Source: JASLBX01 sp035762665 (GTDB taxonomy: Bacteria > Actinomycetota > Actinomycetes > Jiangellales > Jiangellaceae). Taken from it: 64,000 bases of DNA. Both the position numbers and the translations under genes were made by a program. Location: NCBI GenBank assembly GCA_035762665.1, contig DASTNZ010000144.1, positions 82,137 to 146,136 of the forward strand, read 5' to 3'. The notes beneath the pieces are model-generated. The model was not told where the DNA came from and did no database searches. It saw only the letters and a list, made by a program, of their open reading frames with translations. Below, piece by piece: positions 42,063 to 50,702 of the stretch. Within the stretch, counting starts at the first letter, position 1. Each line of letters opens with the position of its first letter.

Positions 42063-42353
42063 TCACCCCGCGTGTGCCAGATCGTAGTCACGGCGGGCGG
42101 ACTCCAGAAGCACCCGCCACGAGGTGACGTGCGGGCGGCGGCGAAGCAACGCCCTCCGCTCCCGCTCGGTCATACCTCCCCAGATTCCGAACTCGATGCG
42201 GTTGTCAAGTGCGTCCGCGAGGCATTCCGTACGCACGAAGCAACCCATACAGACAGCTTTGGCGCGGTTTTGCGCGGCACCTTGGACGAAGAGCTCATCT
42301 GGCTCCGCGCCCCTGCACGCGGCCTGGCTCGGCCAATCGGTAACCCACGTCAT
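42063..42353 (-). CDS. whiB4: WhiB-family iron-sulfur regulator (WhiB4-like)
   Basis: The protein has 96 residues. The cluster-binding Cys are C13, C35, C38 and C44 (CxxC in the middle pair), followed by the G-I-W-G-G turn and a basic tail RRALLRRRP. WhiB proteins bind a 4Fe-4S cluster and act with sigma factor or as redox sensors. The position beside bagAB and ponA2 equals Rv3681c. ATG 42353 is preferred over an upstream ATG at 42407 because the family starts near here. Confidence 0.92.
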   Translation of the reverse strand: MTWVTDWPSQAACRGAEPDELFVQGAAQNRAKAVCMGCFVRTECLADALDNRIEFGIWGGMTERERRALLRRRPHVTSWRVLLESARRDYDLAHAG

Positions 42354-42587
42354 TCTGTTGTCCCCCGTCTTTCTGGCTCTTGCTGAGGCACGTGACTCAG
42401 CGTTCACCGTGAGAAAACGCTATGAGAAACCCCAGGTCAGTCAATAGGTCCGATCGAACGAATTATGATCAACCGATCGACGGATAGACGGCGTCCCAGT
42501 TCGGCCCTACACTACGCCGTGACGTGATCAGTCCAGACAGTTCGACGCGCCTTGGGTGCTTCTCGCGACCATGAGCTAAACACGACC

Positions 42588-42593
42588 TAGGCT
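42588..42593 (+). promoter_or_regulatory. -10 element for leaderless ponA2
   Basis: TAGGCT, 6 nt, then ATG 42600; no Shine-Dalgarno. Confidence 0.5.
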
Positions 42594-42599
42594 GTCCGC

Positions 42600-44969
42600 A
42601 TGGGACTGTTCAGCCCCGCAGCGATCATCGCTGCGATCCGCCGGATGCTGTCGATCGTCGGCATCAGTGCCCTGGCCGGCGTGCTCGTGGCTGGACTGGC
42701 CCTGCCCGTTGCCGCTGGACTCGGCCTGACCGCGCGCACCGGCGCTAAGGCGTTCACTGAGATGACCGACGCCGTCGAGATCACCCCGCTCGCAGTCCGC
42801 TCCCGGATGGTCGACAGCGAAGGGCGCACCGTGGCCAGGTTCTATGAGGAGAACCGGGTCTACGTCACGATTGACAAGATCGCTCCAGTGATGATCGATG
42901 CCACGCTCGCCATCGAGGACCACCGGTTCTTCGAACACGGCCCGCTCGACCTACAGGGCACGACCCGGGCGCTCATCAGCAATCTCGAAGCCGGCGAAAC
43001 GGTCGGTGGGGGTTCGACGCTCACCCAGCAGTACGTCAAGCTGGTTCTTCTTGACCAGGCCGAGACGCCGGAGGAGCGGGCGGCCGTGCTTGCCGACTCC
43101 GGGCCCGAGGGCTACATGCGCAAGCTCCGCGAACTGCGAATGGCGGTCAACGTCGAACGTGAGTACTCGAAGGACGAGATCATTGAGCGGTACCTCAACA
43201 TCGCCAACTTCGGTGGACCGTCCGGTCGCGCCAACTACGGCGTTGAGGCGGCTGCCCGGTATTACTTCTCTACCAGTGCGGCGGATCTGACGCTGACACA
43301 GGCTGCCACGCTGGCCGGCCTCGTGCAGCGTCCGTCGAGTTACGAGCCGACGAACAACCCCGAGGCGGCCATCGGCCGGCGCAACACAGTGATCACCCGG
43401 ATGGCCGAAGTAGACATGATCACAGAGAGCGAGGCCGCGGATGCACGTCAGGCTGACCTCGGACTTGATATCACCGAGACACCGAGTGGCTGCGTGTCGT
43501 CCTGGGCGCCCTGGTTCTGCGACTACGCATTCGCCGAGGTGTTGGAGATGGAAGAGCTCGGCGAGACGCGCGCAGAGCGCGAGCAACTCCTCATGCGCGG
43601 TGGCTTGACGATCAAGACAACGCTCGACCGAGATATCCAGCGGGCCGCGGACAAGGCGATGTCCGAGCAGATCGCTCCGGCCGACAGCGCCATCGGCACC
43701 ATGGCGACAGTGGAGCCCAGCACCGGCAACATCAAGGCCCTGGCCAACTCGCGCAAGTACGGGCCCGAGGGCGAGGGTTATTCCATGGTCAACTACGCCG
43801 TAGACAAGAAGTACGGCAACTCCAACGGCATCCAGGCCGGCTCGGCCTTCAAGCCGTGGGTGCTGGCGGCTGCGATCAAGCAGGGCATACCGTTGAACCT
43901 CCGGATCAACGCTCCAAACCAGATCAACATGACGGGGAAGAGGTTCAAGGCCTGCCATCCTGATTACAGCCGATACACCGTCAAGGAAACGTGGCGTCCG
44001 CAGAACTCCACCCGGGGCGGCAACATTACGTTGCGCCAGGCGACGGAGTGGTCGACCAACACTTACTTCGTGCAGCTGTTGCAGCGGACCGGTATCTGCG
44101 AACCCGCCACGATCGCGCAGAAGGCAGGCATCTGGAAGCAGGTCCCGAATACCACCGAGCCGCAGCCACTTGATCAGGTCGCGTCGTTCACGCTTGGCTC
44201 CAACACTGTCTCGCCGCTCGCTATGGCGGGCGGGTACGGCATGTTCGCCAACCGCGGCAAGTACTGCAAGTCGCATGCCGTTTTTGAGGTGGTGGACCGC
44301 GACGGTAATTCCATCGCCAAGCGCGAACCTGACTGCACGCGTGTACTCGACAAGGGCGTCGCCGACGGCGTCAACGGCGTCTTACAAGGGGTGATCGAGA
44401 CACCCGGTGCGACCGGCAACCGGATGCGGCTCGACGACAACCGCCCGGCAGCGGGGAAGACCGGTACGACCAACGATTCAATCGCGGTGTGGTTCGTCGG
44501 ATACACACCTCAGCTTTCGACCGCCGTCGCAGTGGCCGATCTCGAGGGCAGGCAAACGACTCTCGACGGCAGGACTTACAACGGCACGCGGATCCCCTTC
44601 GCATGCGGAGGTTGTATCCCCGGCCCGATCTGGACCGACATGATGAACGCCGCCCTCGACGGCGAGTCGAAGGAGAAGTTCAAGCGTCCCGATCCCAAGA
44701 TCGTCCGGGGCGTCGACGAACGGATTCCCGACGTGCGTGGCGCCAGCGCCGACACCGCGACCGCACAGCTCCAGGACGCCGGCTTTGACTCGCACATCGC
44801 AGGCGAAGTCGCGTCGGCGCTGACCGCCGGGGTGGTCGTATCCACGGAACCGAGCGGCGGCACGTTGTTCGCATCGGGCGGCAGCGTCGGCCTTTACATA
44901 AGTACCGGGGTTCCACCTGCTGACGATGAGGACAAGGACGAGGACGACGATCCTCCGGACGAGACCTAG
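42600..44969 (+). CDS. ponA2: Bifunctional penicillin-binding protein with PASTA domain (PonA2-like)
   Basis: The protein has 789 residues: an N-terminal helix, a glycosyltransferase family 51 domain (EDHRFFEHGPLD, GGSTLTQQYVK, EIIERYLNIANFGG), a transpeptidase domain with the SxxK serine in GSAFKPW, SxN in STNTY and KTGT in AGKTGTT, and one PASTA domain near the C-terminus (VPDVRGASADTATAQLQDAGF). A very acidic tail closes it. It polymerises and cross-links peptidoglycan. The same gene follows whiB4 in mycobacteria (Rv3682). Confidence 0.93.
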   Translation: MGLFSPAAIIAAIRRMLSIVGISALAGVLVAGLALPVAAGLGLTARTGAKAFTEMTDAVEITPLAVRSRMVDSEGRTVARFYEENRVYVTIDKIAPVMIDATLAIEDHRFFEHGPLDLQGTTRALISNLEAGETVGGGSTLTQQYVKLVLLDQAETPEERAAVLADSGPEGYMRKLRELRMAVNVEREYSKDEIIERYLNIANFGGPSGRANYGVEAAARYYFSTSAADLTLTQAATLAGLVQRPSSYEPTNNPEAAIGRRNTVITRMAEVDMITESEAADARQADLGLDITETPSGCVSSWAPWFCDYAFAEVLEMEELGETRAEREQLLMRGGLTIKTTLDRDIQRAADKAMSEQIAPADSAIGTMATVEPSTGNIKALANSRKYGPEGEGYSMVNYAVDKKYGNSNGIQAGSAFKPWVLAAAIKQGIPLNLRINAPNQINMTGKRFKACHPDYSRYTVKETWRPQNSTRGGNITLRQATEWSTNTYFVQLLQRTGICEPATIAQKAGIWKQVPNTTEPQPLDQVASFTLGSNTVSPLAMAGGYGMFANRGKYCKSHAVFEVVDRDGNSIAKREPDCTRVLDKGVADGVNGVLQGVIETPGATGNRMRLDDNRPAAGKTGTTNDSIAVWFVGYTPQLSTAVAVADLEGRQTTLDGRTYNGTRIPFACGGCIPGPIWTDMMNAALDGESKEKFKRPDPKIVRGVDERIPDVRGASADTATAQLQDAGFDSHIAGEVASALTAGVVVSTEPSGGTLFASGGSVGLYISTGVPPADDEDKDEDDDPPDET

Positions 44970-44981
44970 CGACCGTCCACG

Positions 44982-46421
44982 TCATCTGGTGGCTTGGTGC
45001 GTGGCGTTCATCGGTGGCTGATACTCCCCTACCAGTGAACGGTGCCACCATGCGCCCGTCTCTCGGCGTTCTTGCCTGGTGGTGAACCGGTACCGGTAGA
45101 GCACAGCACGCACGTACTCCGGTGGCTCGTCCGGGAACGGGTTGCGGCGCAGGAGCCTCAGTGTCGACCGGTCGTTTTCAAGGAGCTTTGCCAGCAGCCG
45201 CTCCATCCAGGGCTCGGCATAACCTCGAGACAGTGCAGCGAACCACATCAGCCAGTCGAGACGTAGGTGGTACGGCGCAATCTGCGGCGGACGCCGGCGG
45301 ACATTCGTCGGTTTGCCCTTGAACTCGTACTCGCGCCACTCAGTCTCCCCGACCAGCGACCGCTCCGTTGTCCCCTGTATGACGACCTCGTACCGCGTGC
45401 GCGTGATGCTTCCGAACGCTCCGTAGCTGTTGACCAAGTGCAACGGCGTGAAGCTGTAGTTCATCCGCTGGTCCGGCGACAGCAGGTTCTGGACCGGCCA
45501 ATAGCTGAGAACGACGATCAGCGACGACACGGCGATCACCACCGCCTGGAACCATGCCGGCTGAATCTGCCGCTCGGCGGGTGCCTCAACAGGGAGAACA
45601 GTCCCGAGCAGACCATCCCCAAGCACGGGCAGGGCGATCACGATGGTCAATGTGTTGAGCCAGGAGAAATTGCCGCTCAACACCAGCCAGCCCTGGGTGA
45701 TGATGATCACCAGTGCGGCCGCCCCTGCGACCGGTTGCGGAACGAACAGCAGGAATGGGACGACGAGCTGAGTGACGTGATTCGCCGCCGCCTCCACGCG
45801 GTGCAGCGGCTTGGGCAATCGGTGGAAGTACCAGCTCAGCGCATTAGGCATCGGCTGGGTCTCGTGGTGGTAGTACAAGCATGTCATGTCGCGCCAGCAG
45901 CGGTCGCCACGCAACTTGATCAGACCCGCACCGAACTCGAGCCGGAACACCACCCACCGGAGGCCGAGCAGGATCAGTAACGGCGGCGGGACGTCTGCCG
46001 GCCCAAGGAAGATGGCCAATAAGCCCACCTCGCACAGCAGCGACTCCCAGCCGAACGCGTACCACAACTGCCCTACGTTGAGGATGGACACGTAGATCAA
46101 CCACAGCAGCGTCCAGATGGCCATGTGCCCGGGCAGCGGCAGGTCATCTGCTAGTCCCAGCACGAGCGCCGCCGACACTGCGACCCCAACCCAGGCCAGC
46201 ACAGCAAAGAACCGGTCACTGTAGTGAAGGTGGAACAGGCTGGGTGACTGGCGGAACGGGGTGCGGGCGAGATAGGCCGGGATCGGCAACAGGCCTCGCT
46301 CGCCGAGCAGGGCACGGAACTGGTTCGCCGCGTTCAGGAACGCGACGAGGTACACCACGGCCAGAGCCCGCTGAAAGACCAGCCGACTCAGCCAGTAGCC
46401 GTCAGCGGCGAGCCACTCCAC
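44982..46421 (-). CDS. LMF (lipase maturation factor)-family membrane protein
   Basis: The protein has 479 residues. Multiple helices fill the first ~310, with LMF-family blocks (GLRWVVFRLEFGAGLIKLRGDRCWRDMTCLYYHHETQPMPNALSWYFHRLP). A C-terminal soluble region (IAPYHLRLDWLMWFAALS, NPFPDEPPEYVRAVLYRYRFT) completes the fold. In animals LMF1 helps lipase folding in the ER; the bacterial role is unknown. It ends 12 bp from ponA2 (convergent). Confidence 0.85.
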   Translation of the reverse strand: MEWLAADGYWLSRLVFQRALAVVYLVAFLNAANQFRALLGERGLLPIPAYLARTPFRQSPSLFHLHYSDRFFAVLAWVGVAVSAALVLGLADDLPLPGHMAIWTLLWLIYVSILNVGQLWYAFGWESLLCEVGLLAIFLGPADVPPPLLILLGLRWVVFRLEFGAGLIKLRGDRCWRDMTCLYYHHETQPMPNALSWYFHRLPKPLHRVEAAANHVTQLVVPFLLFVPQPVAGAAALVIIITQGWLVLSGNFSWLNTLTIVIALPVLGDGLLGTVLPVEAPAERQIQPAWFQAVVIAVSSLIVVLSYWPVQNLLSPDQRMNYSFTPLHLVNSYGAFGSITRTRYEVVIQGTTERSLVGETEWREYEFKGKPTNVRRRPPQIAPYHLRLDWLMWFAALSRGYAEPWMERLLAKLLENDRSTLRLLRRNPFPDEPPEYVRAVLYRYRFTTRQERRETGAWWHRSLVGEYQPPMNATHQATR

Positions 46422-46489
46422 CGGCCTGCTCCTGCTCCATGGCGCGGGAGACTAACGCGAACCCGCTCGCCCCACCACGGATGGAGCGC

Positions 46490-46705
46490 CTACCGCTGCT
46501 GCGGTCTGGCGATCATGTCTGTCAGCTTCCGTCGCACCGCGAACTCGGTCCGCGCCACGACACGCTGCTCGTCGACGGTATGCCGCATCGACCTCGCCAC
46601 GCTGTCCACGACGCGCGCGACATTCCGGGCGGACACGGCTCCGGCGTATTGGCGTACCAGCGACTGGGTGAGCTCCTGCAGCTCATCGGGTTGCCATGCC
46701 CTCAT
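46490..46705 (-). CDS. Small helical protein, possible three-helix-bundle dimerisation domain
   Basis: This 71-residue, all-helical product (MRAWQPDELQELTQSLVRQY...VDSVARSMRHT...) resembles the short helical dimerisation modules found near actinobacterial phosphatase-like genes. The frame stays open further upstream to TTG 46795, but the best start is ATG 46705: it overlaps (ATGA) the stop of a 17-codon leader that has an ideal AGGAGG. Function unknown. Confidence 0.45.
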   Translation of the reverse strand: MRAWQPDELQELTQSLVRQYAGAVSARNVARVVDSVARSMRHTVDEQRVVARTEFAVRRKLTDMIARPQQR

Positions 46706-46755
46706 GGCGAGCTCGATTCGAGCCGAATCACTCTCCAGCACACCAGCGCTTCCAT
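46702..46755 (-). CDS. 17-codon leader peptide coupled to the small helical gene
   Basis: ATG 46755 lies 6 nt after a perfect AGGAGG (46767-46762). The frame reads MEALVCWRVIRLESSSP and stops with a TGA that overlaps the next ATG. The arrangement suggests translational coupling. Alternatively a one-base error has split a single gene. Confidence 0.35.
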   Translation of the reverse strand: MEALVCWRVIRLESSSP

Positions 46756-46856
46756 TGACGACCTCCTGATCGAGCGGTGAAGCCGTACCCAACACTCGCC
46801 GCGTCCCGCGCGAAGGGCTTAGGGCTTAACCGCACTCGCGATGGAGTCGAAAGTCC

Positions 46857-47354
46857 CTAGTGGCGCTCGGCGCCTCGTTCCGTCACAGAAACGCTGTCAG
46901 CACGGCGTTCGGTTGGCGTGGCTACCAGGTAGCCCAGCAGAACGAACAGGACTACCTGGGCGCCCGTGAGCCCGGCAGCCCACAGCTCCATCCGAAGGTG
47001 ACTTAGCGCCTCGTACTCGAACACACCCGGGCCGAACACGCCTACACCGAACAGCACGAAGAGGACGATCACCAGCACCTGAACCGCCGCGCCCACTGCC
47101 CACACAATGCGCCGGTCGAACGCCACCAGTACCGCCGCTCCGATCAGGTACGGCACGGACAAGAACAAATACGCGCCATAGGTGTTGCTGTCGGTAGCAC
47201 CAGGCACGGCCTCCGCATCGGCGACGAGGAACATGAGCGTGATATAGAGGACCGCCACGATCACGCACAGTATGGCCGCGGCATATCGGATCGATCTTCG
47301 ACTTTCCGCAGCCGGATGAGTGAAGCTCCAGCGTTTGTCGCCTGTAGACGCCAT
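46857..47354 (-). CDS. Four-helix membrane protein of unknown function
   Basis: This protein of about 165 residues has four hydrophobic segments (ILCVIVAVLYITLMFLVA, LFLSVPYLIGAAVLVAF, AVGAAVQVLVIVLFVLFGVGVF, GLTGAQVVLFVLLGYLVA) and a charged C-terminus. No family is recognised. ATG 47354 (GGGAG just upstream) is preferred; in-frame starts extend to 47420. Confidence 0.6.
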   Translation of the reverse strand: MASTGDKRWSFTHPAAESRRSIRYAAAILCVIVAVLYITLMFLVADAEAVPGATDSNTYGAYLFLSVPYLIGAAVLVAFDRRIVWAVGAAVQVLVIVLFVLFGVGVFGPGVFEYEALSHLRMELWAAGLTGAQVVLFVLLGYLVATPTERRADSVSVTERGAERH

Positions 47355-47526
47355 GGCTCCCACTTTCATTGGCATCGGCGCCGGCGGCGTCGCCGGTCGC
47401 CGCCTCACTCTGGATGACACCCACTTTCCTTGCGATTTCGACGGCCGATCAGAAGCGGAAGTCCTCAGTTAGTCGAGTCGTTGTCCACGGTCCGTCAGGA
47501 CCTTCGGCCTACCTCGCGGCTCGTTG

Positions 47527-48639
47527 TCACGCCAGGCGAAGAATTAGCCGGCCGTCCGAATCAAGGTCAATCCGCGTCCCGAAGTTGTGGCTGACCCGCT
47601 CCAGAACGGTTCGCATCCACACGGCGTCGCCGGTCGACGCGTGGTGAAGCCGGAGTTGCCGCGCTTGGAGCGGGACCATCATCACGCTGGCCAGCTCGCC
47701 GCTGCCCGGCTGCACCGACACGAGGTAGATCAACCGCAGGTCATCGCGATACTCCTCATAGCCGGTGATGCCTTCGTAGTCGTCGATGAAGTCACCACAC
47801 CCATAGAGGATGAGCTTGCCCCGGTAGATCTCTATTGGCCGCGGGTGATGTGACGAATGCCCGTGGACCACGTCGACTCCACCGTCGATCAGCCGGTGCG
47901 CAAACCTGACCTCAGCTCTCGATACGGCATAGCCCCAGTTGGGACCCCAATGAATCGATACCACGACGATGTTGCCAGGCTGCTTGATCCGCTGGATCCG
48001 AGTGATCAGGTCGTCGGCGGCCACATCGGACGGCGTGTCGGCGAAGTCGACTCCGGATCGATCTGGCGTGGCGGCCCAGCTCGCTGGCACGCCACCTGTC
48101 GCCATCCCCACCGCATAGACCAGAAATCGAGTGAATCCGTCAACCGTGATGACCGCGTGCCGTTGTGCTTGCTCGAGGTCACGCCCCGCTCCCACTGTTG
48201 TCACCTGAGCGCCATACAGCGAATCAAGGGTTTGTGCGAGCCCGCGGCGGCCGAAGTCCAGAACGTGGTTGTTCGCCAACACGCAGGCGTCCGGCCGAGC
48301 GACCGACAAACACGGCAGGTTGGCCGGGTTCATGCGGTAGTGCACCGCCTTACCAAGCGCGAAATCGTCACTGCGCGTGACGCTGGTCTCAAGATTCACG
48401 ATGCGCGCATCAGGCGTGAACTCGTCGAGGATGGGCAGGGCATCTCCCCATGGCCACGAGTAGTCGACCGGGTACTGAATCGGGCCGTTGACCTGCTCCG
48501 CGAGCTCGACGTACGTCCGCGCATCACGGACGTACGCCTCCCGAAGGGCCGGGTCGCCCGGTTGCGGAAGGATCTGGTCAACCCCGCGGCCGAGCATGAC
48601 GTCGCCGCACAGGAACAGCCCGAGCAGCCCATCGCGCAC
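47527..48639 (-). CDS. CapA/PgsA-family metallophosphoesterase-like protein
   Basis: The protein has 370 residues. LFLCGDVMLGRGVDQI opens the CapA fold, VNLETSVTR and LANNHVLDFGRRG carry the conserved Asn/His set, and VSIHWGPNWG and VHGHSSHHPRPIEIY hold the remaining His ligands. The family is named for poly-gamma-glutamate synthesis, but many members are phosphoesterase-like with other roles. There is no signal peptide. GTG 48639 has TAGCCT 6 nt upstream. Confidence 0.88.
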   Translation of the reverse strand: MRDGLLGLFLCGDVMLGRGVDQILPQPGDPALREAYVRDARTYVELAEQVNGPIQYPVDYSWPWGDALPILDEFTPDARIVNLETSVTRSDDFALGKAVHYRMNPANLPCLSVARPDACVLANNHVLDFGRRGLAQTLDSLYGAQVTTVGAGRDLEQAQRHAVITVDGFTRFLVYAVGMATGGVPASWAATPDRSGVDFADTPSDVAADDLITRIQRIKQPGNIVVVSIHWGPNWGYAVSRAEVRFAHRLIDGGVDVVHGHSSHHPRPIEIYRGKLILYGCGDFIDDYEGITGYEEYRDDLRLIYLVSVQPGSGELASVMMVPLQARQLRLHHASTGDAVWMRTVLERVSHNFGTRIDLDSDGRLILRLA

Positions 48640-48645
48640 GAGCCC

Positions 48646-48651
48646 AGGCTA
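48646..48651 (-). promoter_or_regulatory. -10 element for leaderless capA-like gene
   Basis: TAGCCT on the minus strand, 6 nt, then GTG 48639; no Shine-Dalgarno. Confidence 0.45.
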
Positions 48652-48840
48652 GAGCGGTTGTCACGGCCGAGCTCTGCGAAGTTCCAAGCTGTACTGGTCG
48701 AAAGACCTGGTGACTGTCCATGAAGCACATCTAGGCGTGTCGTTTCGGCCGCCTGGTCGGTTGAGCAGCGCACCCTTAGCAGCGCCAACGACGTCGGCCT
48801 CCGAGGAGAGCAGCTCCGCGTGTCCAGTCGCAGTAACCCG

Positions 48841-49104
48841 TCAGTCCGCGCACACCGCAGCGTCGAACCCTCCACCGTTGAGAGGCACGTTTCCACCCAT
48901 GGCGACTGGGATAACCCCGGAGATCGGGCCGCCGTTGGCCGCTGCTGCGGGTGTCTCATTCGTCTGGTTGGCGCCTGCGTTGGCAGGTGCCGGAGTGCAC
49001 CGCAGCGGTGTGACCAGGTGGACATGCGCTGACGCCGGGGCGGTAGGACCCAGGACGACAGCCGCAGTTAACACAGCGCCCGCGATTAGGCGGACTTTAG
49101 GCAT
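48841..49104 (-). CDS. Small secreted protein with N-terminal HVH after signal cleavage
   Basis: The precursor has 87 residues with a Sec signal peptide (MPKVRLIAGAVLTAAVVLG, cleavage predicted after ASA at 26). The mature chain of about 61 residues would begin HVHLVTPLRC and holds two Cys (C36 and C85) that could pair, plus many Ala, Asn and Gly. An N-terminal HxH recalls copper-binding proteins such as CopC, but no further ligand set is seen. The ATG has a strong AGAGGAGG upstream. No family recognised with certainty. Confidence 0.75.
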   Translation of the reverse strand: MPKVRLIAGAVLTAAVVLGPTAPASAHVHLVTPLRCTPAPANAGANQTNETPAAAANGGPISGVIPVAMGGNVPLNGGGFDAAVCAD

Positions 49105-49252
49105 GATTCCTCCTCTGAGGCCGCAACTCTTGGCCGCCAATACGCCACGGCGGCCAGTGGGTGTAGTGGAATGCACCGTCACAGTGAGCACGCACATTGG
49201 CCCGAGCTCGTTCATGATCGAGCGGTCACCTTGGAGGCGAATCAGCCAGGCG

Positions 49253-50365
49253 TCAGTACCGCCTTCGGTACGACTGCGCCGCCGTGACCCGCTCGAGGGC
49301 CATTTCTTCGGCCGCCGCACGCGGCTCGAGATCCCTAGAGCGGAACCGGTCCACGAGTCCAAGCGTGCTGGCGCGGATCCTGGATCGGATCGTGGCGAGC
49401 GCGGCATCCCAGTCGCCGCCGCGATACTCGACCGCGGCGCAGATCACTCCGCCGGCATTGGCGATCACGTCGGGAACGCACAGCACACCACGCTTGTGAA
49501 GCATCTGTTCAGCCTCGACGGTAACCGGAATATTCGCACCTGGCAGAACCACTTTCACGCGCACCAGGTCCGCATTCTGCTTAGTGATGACGTCCGGTTG
49601 TGCTGCCGGTACTAGTACGTCGCAGTCCAGGGCGAGGATGTCGTCGCGCGGCACACCGAGCGCACCTGGGAAGTCGCCGACGCTGTTCCGATCTGTGCGC
49701 TTGAACACCGCGACAGCCTCGACATCGAGGCCTGCCGGATCGTGTATTGCACCGCGGGAATCTGACACCGCCACCACTACCGCTCCCCGCTCGGCGAGCC
49801 GCAAGGCGGCATTGAGTCCGACGGCTCCGAACCCTTGGACGACGACCCTGGCGCCGTTGAGGTCCAACAGGCCTGCCTCACTCAGCGTCTCGGCGCAGAC
49901 GGCAAGGCCGTACCCCGTAGCACCGAGTACGTCGAGAGGGATGCCGCCAAGTGCTGATGGCAGGCCCACAGCGCGACCGATCTCGTCGCGAATCCAGGCC
50001 ATTGCCGTCTCGTCGGTGCCCATATCTGGGCCGGGTATGTACTCAGTCAATTCTCGGATCGCGCCGGCGAACGCCCGAATCACTCGCTCGCGGTTCGTCT
50101 CGTCCAGCTCACCAGGCACAACGATTCCTGCCTTGGCACCGCCATGCGGCAGGCCGCAGGCCGCGTTCTTGATCGTCATCGCGCGGGCGAGCCGCGCCAC
50201 CTCGGCAGCGTCGACGGATGGCGTCATACGTAGCCCGCCTATCGCCGGACCAAGCGCGACATTGTCGACAACCACGATGCCGAGACAATCAGCTGGCAGC
50301 CGCGTGAAAATCACCTTCTCTGGGCCGAGTTCGTCGACCGGCCACCAAGCTGTTACCTCGCTCAT
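49253..50365 (-). CDS. Glu/Leu/Phe/Val dehydrogenase family protein
   Basis: This protein of about 370 residues has an N-terminal ELFV dimerisation domain with GGLRMTPS and the catalytic-site block KNAACGLPHGGAKAGI (substrate Lys), and PGPDMGTDETAMAW. The C-terminal Rossmann domain has VVQGFGAVGLNAA. It oxidatively deaminates an amino acid with NAD(P); which one is not certain. ATG 50365 with GGTGAGG upstream is preferred over GTG 50374. The C-terminus is unusually basic (QSYRRRY). Confidence 0.88.
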   Translation of the reverse strand: MSEVTAWWPVDELGPEKVIFTRLPADCLGIVVVDNVALGPAIGGLRMTPSVDAAEVARLARAMTIKNAACGLPHGGAKAGIVVPGELDETNRERVIRAFAGAIRELTEYIPGPDMGTDETAMAWIRDEIGRAVGLPSALGGIPLDVLGATGYGLAVCAETLSEAGLLDLNGARVVVQGFGAVGLNAALRLAERGAVVVAVSDSRGAIHDPAGLDVEAVAVFKRTDRNSVGDFPGALGVPRDDILALDCDVLVPAAQPDVITKQNADLVRVKVVLPGANIPVTVEAEQMLHKRGVLCVPDVIANAGGVICAAVEYRGGDWDAALATIRSRIRASTLGLVDRFRSRDLEPRAAAEEMALERVTAAQSYRRRY

Positions 50366-50412
50366 ATCGATCACCTCACCCGTAGGTCGCCTATTCCGCG
50401 TCAGGCCGTGGT

Positions 50413-50470
50413 CGTGAGGTCACGCCGCCGGATCGTCGTGGTCTTACTTGGAACGGCGTATTCATAAGAC
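50413..50470. promoter_or_regulatory. Palindromes upstream of the amino acid dehydrogenase gene
   Basis: CGTGA-GG-TCACG (50413-50424) is a perfect 12-bp palindrome 48 bp before the start codon. GTCTTA (50441-50446) and TAAGAC (50465-50470) form a second dyad. Either could be an operator. No gene is seen in 50366-50702, the gap to ftsH. Confidence 0.35.
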
Positions 50471-50702
50471 GTCACGTCGGCCGCGTGGAGTAGAGGCAAA
50501 AGGCCCGGCTCAGCGGCACTCACGTCCTGACGCCTTCACGTTGTTGCTTTGCGCGTCCTTGAAAGAGCTCGGGTCCTTCGGCCCTAATCGGCTTTGGCAC
50601 GCCAGCCGAGACTGAAGACAAGACAGTCGGTACACCTTGGCTGGCACTTACTGAAGTGACTGCCGGACAAGGTCGATCTTCATAGCGGTCAGTGCATAAA
50701 AG

